This document shows positions 15,500-23,319 of a stretch of DNA of 35,603 nucleotides, piece after piece. The position numbers and the translations under genes are program-made. Source of the DNA: Collinsella sp. (GTDB lineage: Bacteria; Actinomycetota; Coriobacteriia; Coriobacteriales; Coriobacteriaceae); NCBI GenBank assembly GCA_019424965.1, contig JAHYYL010000011.1, positions 24,166-59,768 on the forward strand, written 5' to 3'. The notes under the pieces were generated by a model. The model made no database searches. It was not told the origin of the DNA and was given only the letters and a program-made list of their open reading frames with translations. Position 1 is the stretch's first letter. Each line of letters opens with the position of its first letter.

Positions 15500-16930
15500 C
15501 TAATTAGCTCCGTGGCCCATCTCGACGACCTTGGTCAACGAGCCAAACACGCCCTCATCGGCCGCAAGCTGCGTCTCGGCGCGCCCCAGCTGCACGGCAA
15601 CGGCGGCAGGAGCGGTGCCGCCCTCGGTCGTGCGCGCGGCAACGATCGACGGGATGTCGAGCGCCTCGGTAATATCGCGCTCAAAGAGCGGGCTTGCCTC
15701 CTGAAACACCTCAAACGGCAGGTCCTCAAGATTGCAGCCGCGCTTCTCACACATCAGGACCAGATGGCCCACCACGGCATGCGCCTCACGGAACGGCAGG
15801 CCGCGCTTTGCCAGGTAATCGGCAACATCAGTGGCTGCCAAGTGGCCCGCGCCACACTCGCGCGCCATGGCGACCTCGTTGACAGTCCAGGTCGAGATCA
15901 TGCCCGCCATAACGGACAGGCACTGCATAAGCGTATGTGCGGTATCGAGCGCGCCCTCCTTGTCCTCCTGCAAGTCCTTGTTATAAGCGAGCGGCAGGCC
16001 CTTCATGGTTACCAGCAGCTGCACCAGGTTGCCGTACACGCGACCGCTCTTACCGCGGATAAGCTCGGCAAAGTCGGGATTCTTCTTCTGCGGCATGATA
16101 GACGAGCCGGTGGAGTAGGAGTCTGAAAGCGTGATAAAGCCAAATTCGGAGCTCGACCACAGCACGATCTCCTCGGAAAGACGCGACAGGTGCATCGCCA
16201 TGACGGATCCGGCGTAATGCAGATCGAGCAGGAAATCACGGTCGGAAACCGCATCGAGCGAGTTGGGAATCACGCCCGCAAAGCCAAGTTCGGCAGCCGT
16301 CATCTGACGATCGAGCGGATAGCTCGTACCGGCAAGCGCGGCAGCACCCAGCGGGCAGTTGTCGGCGGCATCAAAGGCGGCCTTCAGGCGCGTAAAGTCA
16401 CGCGCGAACATCCAGGAATACGCCAGCAGATGATGCGACAGCAGCACGGGCTGAGCGTGCTGCATGTGCGTGTAGCCCGGCAGAATCACCTTGTCGTACT
16501 TCTTAGCCGCATCCACCAGCACATGGCGCAGCTCAAGATTGGCCTCCATGAGCTCCTTGGCCAGTGCCTTGACGCCCAGGCGTGTGTCGGTCGCCACCTG
16601 GTCGTTGCGCGAACGTCCGGTATGCAAGCGCTTACCGGCCTCGCCGATGCGACGCGTCAGCTCGCTCTCGATGGACATATGAATGTCTTCGTCGTTGATG
16701 TCGAAGGTGAAGTTGCCGGCATCGATATCCTGTTCGATTCCAGTCAGGCCCTTGGCAATCGCTTGCTCGTCCTCGGCACTGATGATGCCCTGGGCCGCCA
16801 GCATTTTGGCATGCGCCTTAGAGCCGGCGATATCCTGCTTATAGAGATGTTTGTCGACCGGCAGCGACGCGCCAAACTCCTGCGTGACCTCGGCCACGCC
16901 CGCCTCAAAACGACCGCCCCAAAGAGCCAT
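15500..16930 (-). CDS. argH: Argininosuccinate lyase
   Basis: Splits argininosuccinate into arginine and fumarate, the last step of arginine synthesis; a cytosolic homotetramer of the fumarase/aspartase superfamily. It has 476 residues. It begins MALWGGRFEAGV and shows GYTHMQHAQP (152-161) with a catalytic histidine, and the superfamily signature GSSIMPQKKNPD (275-286) with the catalytic serine loop. The ATG at 16930 has AAAGGGGA seven bases upstream. argG lies upstream on the same strand but is separated by a terminator (17262-17301) and a small ORF (17049-17219), so argH may be transcribed with that ORF. Confidence 0.95.
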   Translation of the reverse strand: MALWGGRFEAGVAEVTQEFGASLPVDKHLYKQDIAGSKAHAKMLAAQGIISAEDEQAIAKGLTGIEQDIDAGNFTFDINDEDIHMSIESELTRRIGEAGKRLHTGRSRNDQVATDTRLGVKALAKELMEANLELRHVLVDAAKKYDKVILPGYTHMQHAQPVLLSHHLLAYSWMFARDFTRLKAAFDAADNCPLGAAALAGTSYPLDRQMTAAELGFAGVIPNSLDAVSDRDFLLDLHYAGSVMAMHLSRLSEEIVLWSSSEFGFITLSDSYSTGSSIMPQKKNPDFAELIRGKSGRVYGNLVQLLVTMKGLPLAYNKDLQEDKEGALDTAHTLMQCLSVMAGMISTWTVNEVAMARECGAGHLAATDVADYLAKRGLPFREAHAVVGHLVLMCEKRGCNLEDLPFEVFQEASPLFERDITEALDIPSIVAARTTEGGTAPAAVAVQLGRAETQLAADEGVFGSLTKVVEMGHGAN

Positions 16931-17048
16931 GGAACCGTCCCCTTTCTCCAAATACCAAAACAAGCGCCCAAAGCAATGCGCCATATCGCTAAAGCGATTT
17001 ATCAACCGCTAGTTTTACACATTCCCCACCGTGCGCGAGGCTGACAAG

Positions 17049-17219
17049 CTAAATAGCGAAGAAGTGACGCACCATGCACTTGGCGCCCATGGATTCCCTC
17101 CTGAGGTTACCCTGCGAGGCGTCAATCCAGGCCTTCAGGCTCATGGGGACCTCCTCCACCTTGGCGGTATCGAGCTCGGGGGCAAGAGAAAGCAAAGAGT
17201 GTGCAATAGCGTCAAACAT
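17049..17219 (-). CDS. Small 56-residue protein between argG and argH
   Basis: Minus-strand ATG at 17219, TAG at 17051-17049. AGGAG lies eight bases before the ATG and a TATATA -10-like hexamer about 18 bases upstream. The protein begins MFDAIAHSLLSLAPELDTAK and ends MGAKCMVRHFFAI; it is not hydrophobic and has no signal peptide. The first half is acidic and helical-looking, the second basic (NLRRESMGAK). I do not recognise the family. The argG terminator just upstream and argH 118 bases downstream suggest transcription with argH. Support is the good ribosome binding site and placement; conservation could not be tested. Confidence 0.5.
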   Translation of the reverse strand: MFDAIAHSLLSLAPELDTAKVEEVPMSLKAWIDASQGNLRRESMGAKCMVRHFFAI

Positions 17220-17261
17220 AGTAGGTACTCCTCAGATATATATAGGCGCAGAGCCGCCAAA

Positions 17262-17301
17262 TTGATAGAAAGAGCCCCGCCGGACAACCCCGGCGGGGCT
17301 C
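17262..17301 (-). terminator. Rho-independent terminator of argG
   Basis: On the minus strand GAGCCCCGCCGGGG...CCGGCGGGGCTC forms a long GC stem with a TTGT loop, followed by TTTCTATCAATTT. It is 150 bases past the argG stop; the bases between (17302-17454) hold no recognised gene. Confidence 0.82.
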
Positions 17302-17454
17302 GGACTCAGCCGCAGATGCGGCATCATATATGCGGGCGGAACGTAGGGGCCACCGATGTTAAGAAGTGTCAGCAAGCATAACGAAAGGTAGGGACCCCGT
17401 GCGCCCGTTATGTATCACGCGGATGGGCCGCGCGGATACCAAGGAAGAGAAGCC

Positions 17455-18681
17455 TTAGGCCTGGGCTGCAGCGGAGCTGGGACCCTGGACCTTAGCCCAC
17501 GTCTTGAGCGACAGCGTATCGATCTCGATAAAGCCGGCGCTGGCCTTCTCATCAAACGTGGTGTCGCGGTCGTAGGTGGCCAGGCCGTAATCGTAGAGGC
17601 TGAAGGGGCTCTTGCGGCCGACGACATGGCAGTTGCCCTTAAAGAACTTCAGACGGACGGTGCCGGTCACGAACTTCTGGGTGTCGGCCATAAAGGCATC
17701 GAGCGCGTTTTTGAGCGGGCTGTACCACTGGCCGTTATACACGGCGGTGGCCCAATCCTGCTCAAGCTTAATCTTCTCCTTGAGCAGGTCGCCCTCAACG
17801 CAAATGTCCTCGAGCGCCTTGTGGGCGGTGATAAGCGTCAGGGCGCCGGGGACCTCATAGCACTCGCGGCTCTTGAGGCCCACCAGACGATCCTCGACCA
17901 GGTCCAGGCGACCAAAGCCATTGTCGCCGGAAATCTTGTTAAGGACGATGACGATCTCGGAGAGCTTCATCTTCTTGCCGTCGACGGCGACGGGCTTGCC
18001 CGCCTCAAACTCAATCTCGGTGTAGGTCGGGGCGTCGGGCGTATCCTCGGGGTTCTTGGTCATAACCCAGGCGTCGTCGAGCGGCTCGTTCCAGGGATCC
18101 TCCAGGTGACCGCACTCAATGGCGCGACCCCACAGGTTGTCGTCGATGGAATAGGGGTTGTCGTTGGTACCCTCGGGAACCGGCACGTTGTGGGCGTGGG
18201 CGTAGGCGACCTCGTCCGGACGGCACTTCAGATCCCACTCGCGAACCGGGGCAATAACCTTGAGCTCGGGGTCGAGCGCCTTGACGGCAGCCTCAAAACG
18301 GACCTGGTCGTTACCTTTGCCGGTGCAGCCGTGGGCGACGTAGGTCGCGCCAAACTCGTGAGCAACCTCGACGAGCTTCTTGGCGAGCAGCGGGCGGGAC
18401 AGGGCGGAGAGCAGCGGGTACTTGTTCTCGTACATAGAGTTTGCGGCGATAGCCTTAGTCAGGAACTCATCGGAGAACTCGTCGCGCAGATCGAGCACCT
18501 GGCAATCCAGAACGCCCAGGTCGAGCGCCTTCTGCTTCTTGGCATCCAGGCCGGTCTCCTCCTGGCCCACGTTACCGCAGACGCAAACGACATCAAGATT
18601 CTTCTCGTCCTGAAGCCACTTGACACATACGGATGTATCAAGACCACCGGAATATGCGAGAACGACTTTTTCCTTGCTCAT
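17455..18681 (-). CDS. argG: Argininosuccinate synthase
   Basis: Joins citrulline and aspartate with ATP to form argininosuccinate. It has 408 residues, the usual length. MSKEKVVLAYSGGLDTSVCV carries the N-type ATP pyrophosphatase motif SGGLDTS at 11-17. VAHGCTGKGNDQVRFE, typical of ArgG, follows near 115-130, and REWDLKCRPDE contributes to substrate binding. The ATG at 18681 has AAAGGA seven bases upstream. The product feeds ArgH, encoded downstream. A long inverted repeat (18732-18847) lies in the upstream region and might influence expression; no clear ArgR box was recognised. Confidence 0.95.
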   Translation of the reverse strand: MSKEKVVLAYSGGLDTSVCVKWLQDEKNLDVVCVCGNVGQEETGLDAKKQKALDLGVLDCQVLDLRDEFSDEFLTKAIAANSMYENKYPLLSALSRPLLAKKLVEVAHEFGATYVAHGCTGKGNDQVRFEAAVKALDPELKVIAPVREWDLKCRPDEVAYAHAHNVPVPEGTNDNPYSIDDNLWGRAIECGHLEDPWNEPLDDAWVMTKNPEDTPDAPTYTEIEFEAGKPVAVDGKKMKLSEIVIVLNKISGDNGFGRLDLVEDRLVGLKSRECYEVPGALTLITAHKALEDICVEGDLLKEKIKLEQDWATAVYNGQWYSPLKNALDAFMADTQKFVTGTVRLKFFKGNCHVVGRKSPFSLYDYGLATYDRDTTFDEKASAGFIEIDTLSLKTWAKVQGPSSAAAQA

Positions 18682-18731
18682 GGCTGTTTCCTTTCGCCCT
18701 TGGTAGCTAGTTAGAACATCGGTCAGTTGCA

Positions 18732-18847
18732 AGTCATTTCGAGGTCAAAAACCGTGCAATATCAGGTTAAATAGCAAAAATCAGCACATACATGCCCTAG
18801 AAACATGCAGCAATGTCGTGCTAAAACCCAACGACCTCAAAATGACT
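18732..18847. repeat. Widely spaced inverted repeat upstream of argG
   Basis: AGTCATTTCGAGGTC (18732-18746) pairs, with one mismatch, with 18833-18847 around an 86-base loop that is A/T-rich and itself contains AGCAC/GTGCT pairing. It lies in the divergent spacer between argG and the Cof-type phosphatase. Confidence 0.6.
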
Positions 18848-18851
18848 CTGT

Positions 18852-19235
18852 TGGGGCATTTAGCCCCATGCGGACAGAGACGATTGTTATCGTCGTCGGG
18901 AAATTGCGCGCTGGCGTCGGATGGCATTGTCTGCAGTAGTGATAATCTTTACGAACTGCATCTGCCTCTCCTTTCACCTATCGCCGGGCGCAATTCTAAT
19001 ATCGTAAACGGCACCTTTTCCTCGGTAAGCGGTTGTTTTTCCGTCTCCGTTTTCGATGGTCGCTATATTACGCTAAAGTGCCTGCTGTACAAGCGACAAA
19101 TTCAAATTTCTGAAAAGTTTTTTCATTACTTTGTGAATGATGATGCAAATATGCGCCAATCCTGCGAAAATACGCCCGACTATCAAGTAGAGGGTCAATC
19201 ACCCGAAACATTCTGGAAACCGAAAGGCGCGTTTT
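18852..19235. other. AT-richer gene-free stretch upstream of the Cof-type phosphatase
   Basis: Holds a small hairpin TGGGGC/GCCCCA (18852-18868) and then a stretch noticeably richer in A/T than its surroundings. An open frame runs through it from about 18818 but lacks a ribosome binding site, overlaps the next gene and has no family resemblance, so it is not called. Confidence 0.5.
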
Positions 19236-20063
19236 ATGCAGACTTACGAATCAGACGCCAACATCGGCAACATTAAGATTCTCGCTGTCGATATGGACAA
19301 GACGTTACTGACCGACGAGCGCGTGCTGCCTCAGGGCCTCGACGAGCGCCTGGACAAGCTCGCCGAGGCTGGCATCGTGTTCTGCCCCGCCAGCGGACGC
19401 CCCGCCCCCAAACTCGAGGAGATGTTTGAGGACATCAAGAGCCGCATCGCTTTTTGCCCCGATAACGGCGCGTGCGTTATCTACCGCGGCAACTATATCT
19501 ATAAGAGCACTATCGACGTGGCGCTGTATCAGCAGGTCTTGAGCCGCGCCTCGGAGGATTCGCGCGCTGTCCCCGTCCTGTGCTGCTTCGACGAGTTCTA
19601 TGTACTTGCCCGCGATCATCAATACCACGACGAGATCAGCGTCTACTACAACACGATCAACTACGTCGATAGCTTTGAGGGCATTGACATCGAGTCTAAC
19701 AAGATTTCGATCTTCTTCCCCGCCTACGATGCCGAGCCAGCGTTTCGCGAGGACTACAGCCCCGAGTTCTCGGACAAACTCTACGTCACCAATGCGGGCC
19801 GCGAGTGGATCGACTTTATGAATCTGGGCGTCGACAAGGGGTCGGGCGTAGCACATCTCTGCGAGCGCCTGGGCATCGATATCGCCGACGCCGCTGCCGT
19901 GGGCGATACGTACAACGACATCCCCATGCTTGAGCGCGTCGGTCACAGCTTTATCGTGGACAATGCCGAGGAGCATATGAACGCGCATGCCAAGTGGCGT
20001 ATTCCGAGCAACAACGACGGGGGCGTACTGACGCTCATCGACGCTATCTTGGCGGCTCGGTAA
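19236..20063 (+). CDS. Cof-type HAD-IIB phosphatase
   Basis: A cytosolic sugar- or cofactor-phosphate phosphatase of 275 residues. Motif I is LAVDMDKTLLT (16-26) with the nucleophile aspartate. CPASGRPAPKL is the region after motif II typical of the Cof/YbiV group, the motif III lysine is in DKGSGVAHL, and motif IV is AVGDTYNDIPML. The cap domain (about 85-190) sits between motifs II and III, defining type IIB. The ATG at 19236 has AAAGG upstream. It is probably a single-gene unit; the strong hairpin at 20272-20312 or the long repeat at 20075-20204 could end the transcript. The substrate is unknown. Confidence 0.87.
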   Translation: MQTYESDANIGNIKILAVDMDKTLLTDERVLPQGLDERLDKLAEAGIVFCPASGRPAPKLEEMFEDIKSRIAFCPDNGACVIYRGNYIYKSTIDVALYQQVLSRASEDSRAVPVLCCFDEFYVLARDHQYHDEISVYYNTINYVDSFEGIDIESNKISIFFPAYDAEPAFREDYSPEFSDKLYVTNAGREWIDFMNLGVDKGSGVAHLCERLGIDIADAAAVGDTYNDIPMLERVGHSFIVDNAEEHMNAHAKWRIPSNNDGGVLTLIDAILAAR

Positions 20064-20074
20064 CGTGGCACGTC

Positions 20075-20204
20075 GGACCTGGCCGGGCGGCGCGGATTAG
20101 TTTTTCGTTCGGTCAGGTCCTGGGCTCGCTCGGAAAGCACATTAAGTGCTTTCCTTTGCGTGCGGAACCTACGAAAAACTAATCCGCGCGGCCCGGCCAG
20201 GTCC
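20075..20204. repeat. Nested 34-base inverted repeat
   Basis: Arms 20075-20108 and 20171-20204 match over 34 bases with one mismatch; each has a GC-rich outer part (GGACCTGGCCGGGC) and a T/A-rich inner part (ATTAGTTTTTCGT). Between them a second perfect stem GGAAAGCAC/GTGCTTTCC (20132-20140, 20146-20154) closes an ATTAA loop. It starts 12 bases after the Cof-type phosphatase stop. Confidence 0.85.
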
Positions 20205-20271
20205 TAGGTTTACTTTCCTGCCGCCAAGATGGCGTCTTGAGTGTCTAGATACTTAGCTGAAATGATTTGAG

Positions 20272-20312
20272 CAGAGGGGAGCCCCTTGTTGGAAGGGGCT
20301 CCCCTCTGTTTT
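20272..20312 (+). terminator. Strong Rho-independent terminator
   Basis: A perfect 16-base stem CAGAGGGGAGCCCCTT (20272-20287) with its complement at 20293-20308, a GTTGG loop and TTTT. It is 210 bases past the phosphatase stop, so it may end that transcript or an unrecognised small RNA. Confidence 0.8.
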
Positions 20313-20320
20313 GGTTACTG

Positions 20321-20358
20321 TGGGACAAATTAATCAGTAGTGTTTGTCCCAAATCTTA
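20321..20358. repeat. Dispersed palindromic element, copy 2
   Basis: TGGGACAAA (20321-20329) and TTTGTCCCA (20343-20351) around a 13-base loop, then AATCTT. It shares the first 17 bases and the right arm plus AATCTT with the copy at 8033. It lies between the strong terminator and the 3' end of polA. Confidence 0.8.
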
Positions 20359-20408
20359 AGTATGTGGGGGCTTGCGTCTTGGGCGAGCTTGCCTTACGGA
20401 GTGCTTCC

Positions 20409-23153
20409 CTATTTCGCGTCGGCCCAGGTTATGCCGGTGCTGGCTTCGGCGATCAACGGTACGCGGAGGTCTACTACGTGTTCCATGACGTCGCGGACCA
20501 TGGTGGTTAGGCGCTCGACTTCGTTGACGGGGCACTCAAAGTCCAGTTCGTCGTGTACCTGCAAGATCATGTGGGCGGCAAAACCCTCTTCTTCCAGGCG
20601 GCGGCTCACGCGGGCCATGGCGATCTTGATGATGTCGGCCGCGGTGCCCTGCATGGGGTGGTTCATGGCCGTGCGCTCGCCAAAGCCGCGGAGTTGCGGG
20701 TTTTTGGCCTTGAGCTCGGGAATATGGCGTCTGCGGCCATACATGGTCTCGGCATAGCCCGTCTGCTTGGCTCGCGCCACCACATTGTCGAGGAACGTGC
20801 GCACACCCGGGTAGGCCTCGTAGTAGCGATCGATCATATCGCGCGCCTCGGCCATCGAGATGTGCAGCGACTGCGACAGACCATAGGCCTGCTGACCGTA
20901 CACGATGCCAAAGTTCACGGCCTTGGCGCGGCTACGCAGGTCGGGTGTCACCTCGGACACCGGCACGCCAAATACGCGCGCGGCCGTCTCGGCATGGAAG
21001 TCCTCGCCCTCGTTGAAGGCGCGCACCAGGTGCTCGTCACCCGAAAGATGCGCGAGCAGGCGCAGCTCGATCTGCGAGTAGTCCACCGCCAAAAAGACGC
21101 TGCCCTCGCCCGCCGAGAACGCCGTCTTGACGGTACGCCCCAGCTCCGAGCGCGTCGGAATGTTTTGCAGATTGGGGTCGCTCGAAGACAAACGCCCCGT
21201 CGCGGTGATGGTCTGGTTGTACGTGGTGTGCACACGCCCGTCACCACGGCGCAGCGGGCCCAGCGTGTCCAGATAGGTCGACTTAATCTTGGACTTCTCA
21301 CGCCAGTCCAAAACCAGGCGCACGATCTCGTGGTCGCGGGCAAGGTCGCTCAGCACCTTGGCGTTGGTCGAATAGTAGCCGCGCTTGGTCTTTTTGAGGC
21401 CCTTGGTCGGAAGTCCCATAACATCAAACAGCACGTGCGAGAGTTGCATGGGGCTGCCGATGTTAAAGGTCTCGTCGCCGGCCAGGTCGCGAATGCTGCG
21501 CTCGACATCGGCAATCTGGGTCGCCAGGCCCTCGGACAGACTGTGCAGGCGGTCGGGGTCCACGAGCATGCCCGCGCGCTCCATCTTGGCAAGCACCGGC
21601 ACGAGCGGCATCTCGATCCCATCGAACACGTTGGCGGCGTTCTCGCGGGCCATGCGGTCACGCAGCGGTGCAACCAGCGCCAGCGTCAAGGCCGCCGTGC
21701 GAGCGGCGGGCGCAGGAGCGTCCTCGCCAGCACCCTCTGCGCCGCGCGCCGCAGGCAGCGCCATCTGCAGATACGTATCGGCCAGATACACCTCGTCAAA
21801 CTCGGAGCGGTCGGAATCCAACAGGTAGGCGGCAACAACGGTATCGAAGATGCGCGTGGAATCGACTGCCAGCGGATCCATGAGCTCGAGCTCAGAAGAA
21901 TCGATGGGCGAAAGCTCATGCAGAAGCGCCTTCATATCCGGGCTCGCCACACGGCCTTCCATAAACAGACGCGCGAGCACGCCGGCAATCACGCCGTGGG
22001 CGAAGTTGAAGCCCTCAACCTCAGCCGCCGCACCGCTGTCGCCCTCCTCGAGCGCAAACAGGCCCTTGGACGTCGCCAACCACAGCGTGCGCGTCAGCCC
22101 AAAGAGCGCGCCCTCTTCCTTGTCATCGTCCACCACGGCGGCGACCCACTCGCCGGCATCAATCACGCGGGAGACCTCAGCCGCAACGGCACCAAGCGCG
22201 CCAGCATCGCCGGCGGCTGCGCGCAAAACGGCGGGAATCTCAAACGTGCTGGCAGCTGCCCCGCCCTCGCCGCCGATCAGCGCCAAGAAACGGTTCTGCA
22301 TGGCGGTGATACCAAGCGTGCCCAGCGCCGCGGAAACCTCATCGGCGGAAAACGCCGGGAAGGACGTCGCCTCAAAATCGAGCTCAACGGGCGCATCGGT
22401 GCGGATGGTCGCCACCTTACGGCTCAGCAGCGCGTCGTCGATGTGTGCGCGCAGGTTTTCTCCCATCTTGCCCTTGACCTCGTCAGCATGCGCGATGACC
22501 TCGTCAAGGCTGCCGTACTGCGCGATGAGCGCACTCGCCTTTTTGGGGCCGATGCCCGGTACGCCGGGAATGTTGTCCGACGTATCGCCCTTCAGACCGT
22601 AAAAATCGGGCACGAGCGCCGGCGTGATGCCGTGATACAGGTCGTCCACGCTCTCGGGCGTCATGATCGCCACGTCGGACAGGCCCTTGCGAGTCGAGAC
22701 CACGTTGACGTGCTCGGTCACGAGCTGATACATGTCGCGGTCGCCGGTCACCAGCAGCATGTCGCAGCCGGCCTCCTCGCCCAGGCGCGCCATGGTTCCC
22801 AGGATATCGTCGCCTTCCCAGCCCTCGGACTGCAAAATGGGCACGTTGAGCGCGGCGAGCAGCTCCTTGATCATGGGGAACTGCGCGTGCAGGTCGGGGT
22901 CCATGGGCGGGCGCTGCGCCTTGTACTGCGGCAGCATCTCCATACGCACGCGCGGCTTGCCCTTGTCAAACGCCACGACAACGCCGTCGGGATTAAAGGC
23001 ATCGATCATCTTGAGGAACATGTTCAGAAAACCAAAGATCGCGTTGGTGGGGCGACCGTCCGGCGCGTTCATGGTCGGCGGCACGGCGTGGAAGGCGCGA
23101 TGCATGAGCGAGTTGCCGTCGATGACGGCAAAGGTACGGCGCTTTTCAGACAT
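20409..23153 (-). CDS. polA: DNA polymerase I
   Basis: Repair and Okazaki-fragment polymerase of 914 residues. The N-terminal 5'-3' exonuclease/flap domain (about 1-295) shows VIDGNSLMHRAFHA, VTGDRDMYQLV and GVPGIGPKKASALIAQYG. The middle domain keeps IFDTVVAAYLLDSDRS, but the expected Exo I DxE motif is replaced by VVDDDKEEGALFG, so proofreading is probably lost. The polymerase domain has DYSQIELRLLAHLSGD (about 690), RAKAVNFGIVYGQ (about 740) and VHDELDFE (about 870). The ATG at 23153 (MSEKRRTF) has GAGGT seven bases upstream; an upstream in-frame start at 23192 is less likely. Divergent from the aminopeptidase gene. Confidence 0.95.
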   Translation of the reverse strand: MSEKRRTFAVIDGNSLMHRAFHAVPPTMNAPDGRPTNAIFGFLNMFLKMIDAFNPDGVVVAFDKGKPRVRMEMLPQYKAQRPPMDPDLHAQFPMIKELLAALNVPILQSEGWEGDDILGTMARLGEEAGCDMLLVTGDRDMYQLVTEHVNVVSTRKGLSDVAIMTPESVDDLYHGITPALVPDFYGLKGDTSDNIPGVPGIGPKKASALIAQYGSLDEVIAHADEVKGKMGENLRAHIDDALLSRKVATIRTDAPVELDFEATSFPAFSADEVSAALGTLGITAMQNRFLALIGGEGGAAASTFEIPAVLRAAAGDAGALGAVAAEVSRVIDAGEWVAAVVDDDKEEGALFGLTRTLWLATSKGLFALEEGDSGAAAEVEGFNFAHGVIAGVLARLFMEGRVASPDMKALLHELSPIDSSELELMDPLAVDSTRIFDTVVAAYLLDSDRSEFDEVYLADTYLQMALPAARGAEGAGEDAPAPAARTAALTLALVAPLRDRMARENAANVFDGIEMPLVPVLAKMERAGMLVDPDRLHSLSEGLATQIADVERSIRDLAGDETFNIGSPMQLSHVLFDVMGLPTKGLKKTKRGYYSTNAKVLSDLARDHEIVRLVLDWREKSKIKSTYLDTLGPLRRGDGRVHTTYNQTITATGRLSSSDPNLQNIPTRSELGRTVKTAFSAGEGSVFLAVDYSQIELRLLAHLSGDEHLVRAFNEGEDFHAETAARVFGVPVSEVTPDLRSRAKAVNFGIVYGQQAYGLSQSLHISMAEARDMIDRYYEAYPGVRTFLDNVVARAKQTGYAETMYGRRRHIPELKAKNPQLRGFGERTAMNHPMQGTAADIIKIAMARVSRRLEEEGFAAHMILQVHDELDFECPVNEVERLTTMVRDVMEHVVDLRVPLIAEASTGITWADAK

Positions 23154-23261
23154 ATTGAATACCTCGCTTTGGGCTGGGCACGGTTTGCTCACACCAGTTT
23201 ACACGCTCCCCGCCCCGCGGCCACCGCACATCAGGCTTCCCTGCCGCCGCGGGCCCGCGCG

Positions 23262-23270
23262 TGATACGAT
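23262..23270 (+). promoter_or_regulatory. Extended -10 element upstream of the M18 aminopeptidase
   Basis: TGATACGAT (TGn plus TACGAT) lies 50 bases before the ATG. The identical nonamer precedes the phosphate transporter at 32844-32852, which adds some weight. Confidence 0.4.
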
Positions 23271-23319
23271 GGCTCACGGTACATCAACCAGCACGATCGA
23301 TCCGAAAGGAGCCTGCGTC

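Noticed and set aside
18818..19276. A 152-codon plus-strand open frame before the Cof-type phosphatase
   Set aside because: No ribosome binding site, begins inside the inverted repeat, overlaps the phosphatase start by 41 bases and resembles nothing known.
20553..23264. A 903-codon open frame on the plus strand opposite polA
   Set aside because: It is the antisense shadow of polA, rich in His/Arg/Gln, with no family motifs; the minus frame is an unambiguous DNA polymerase I.
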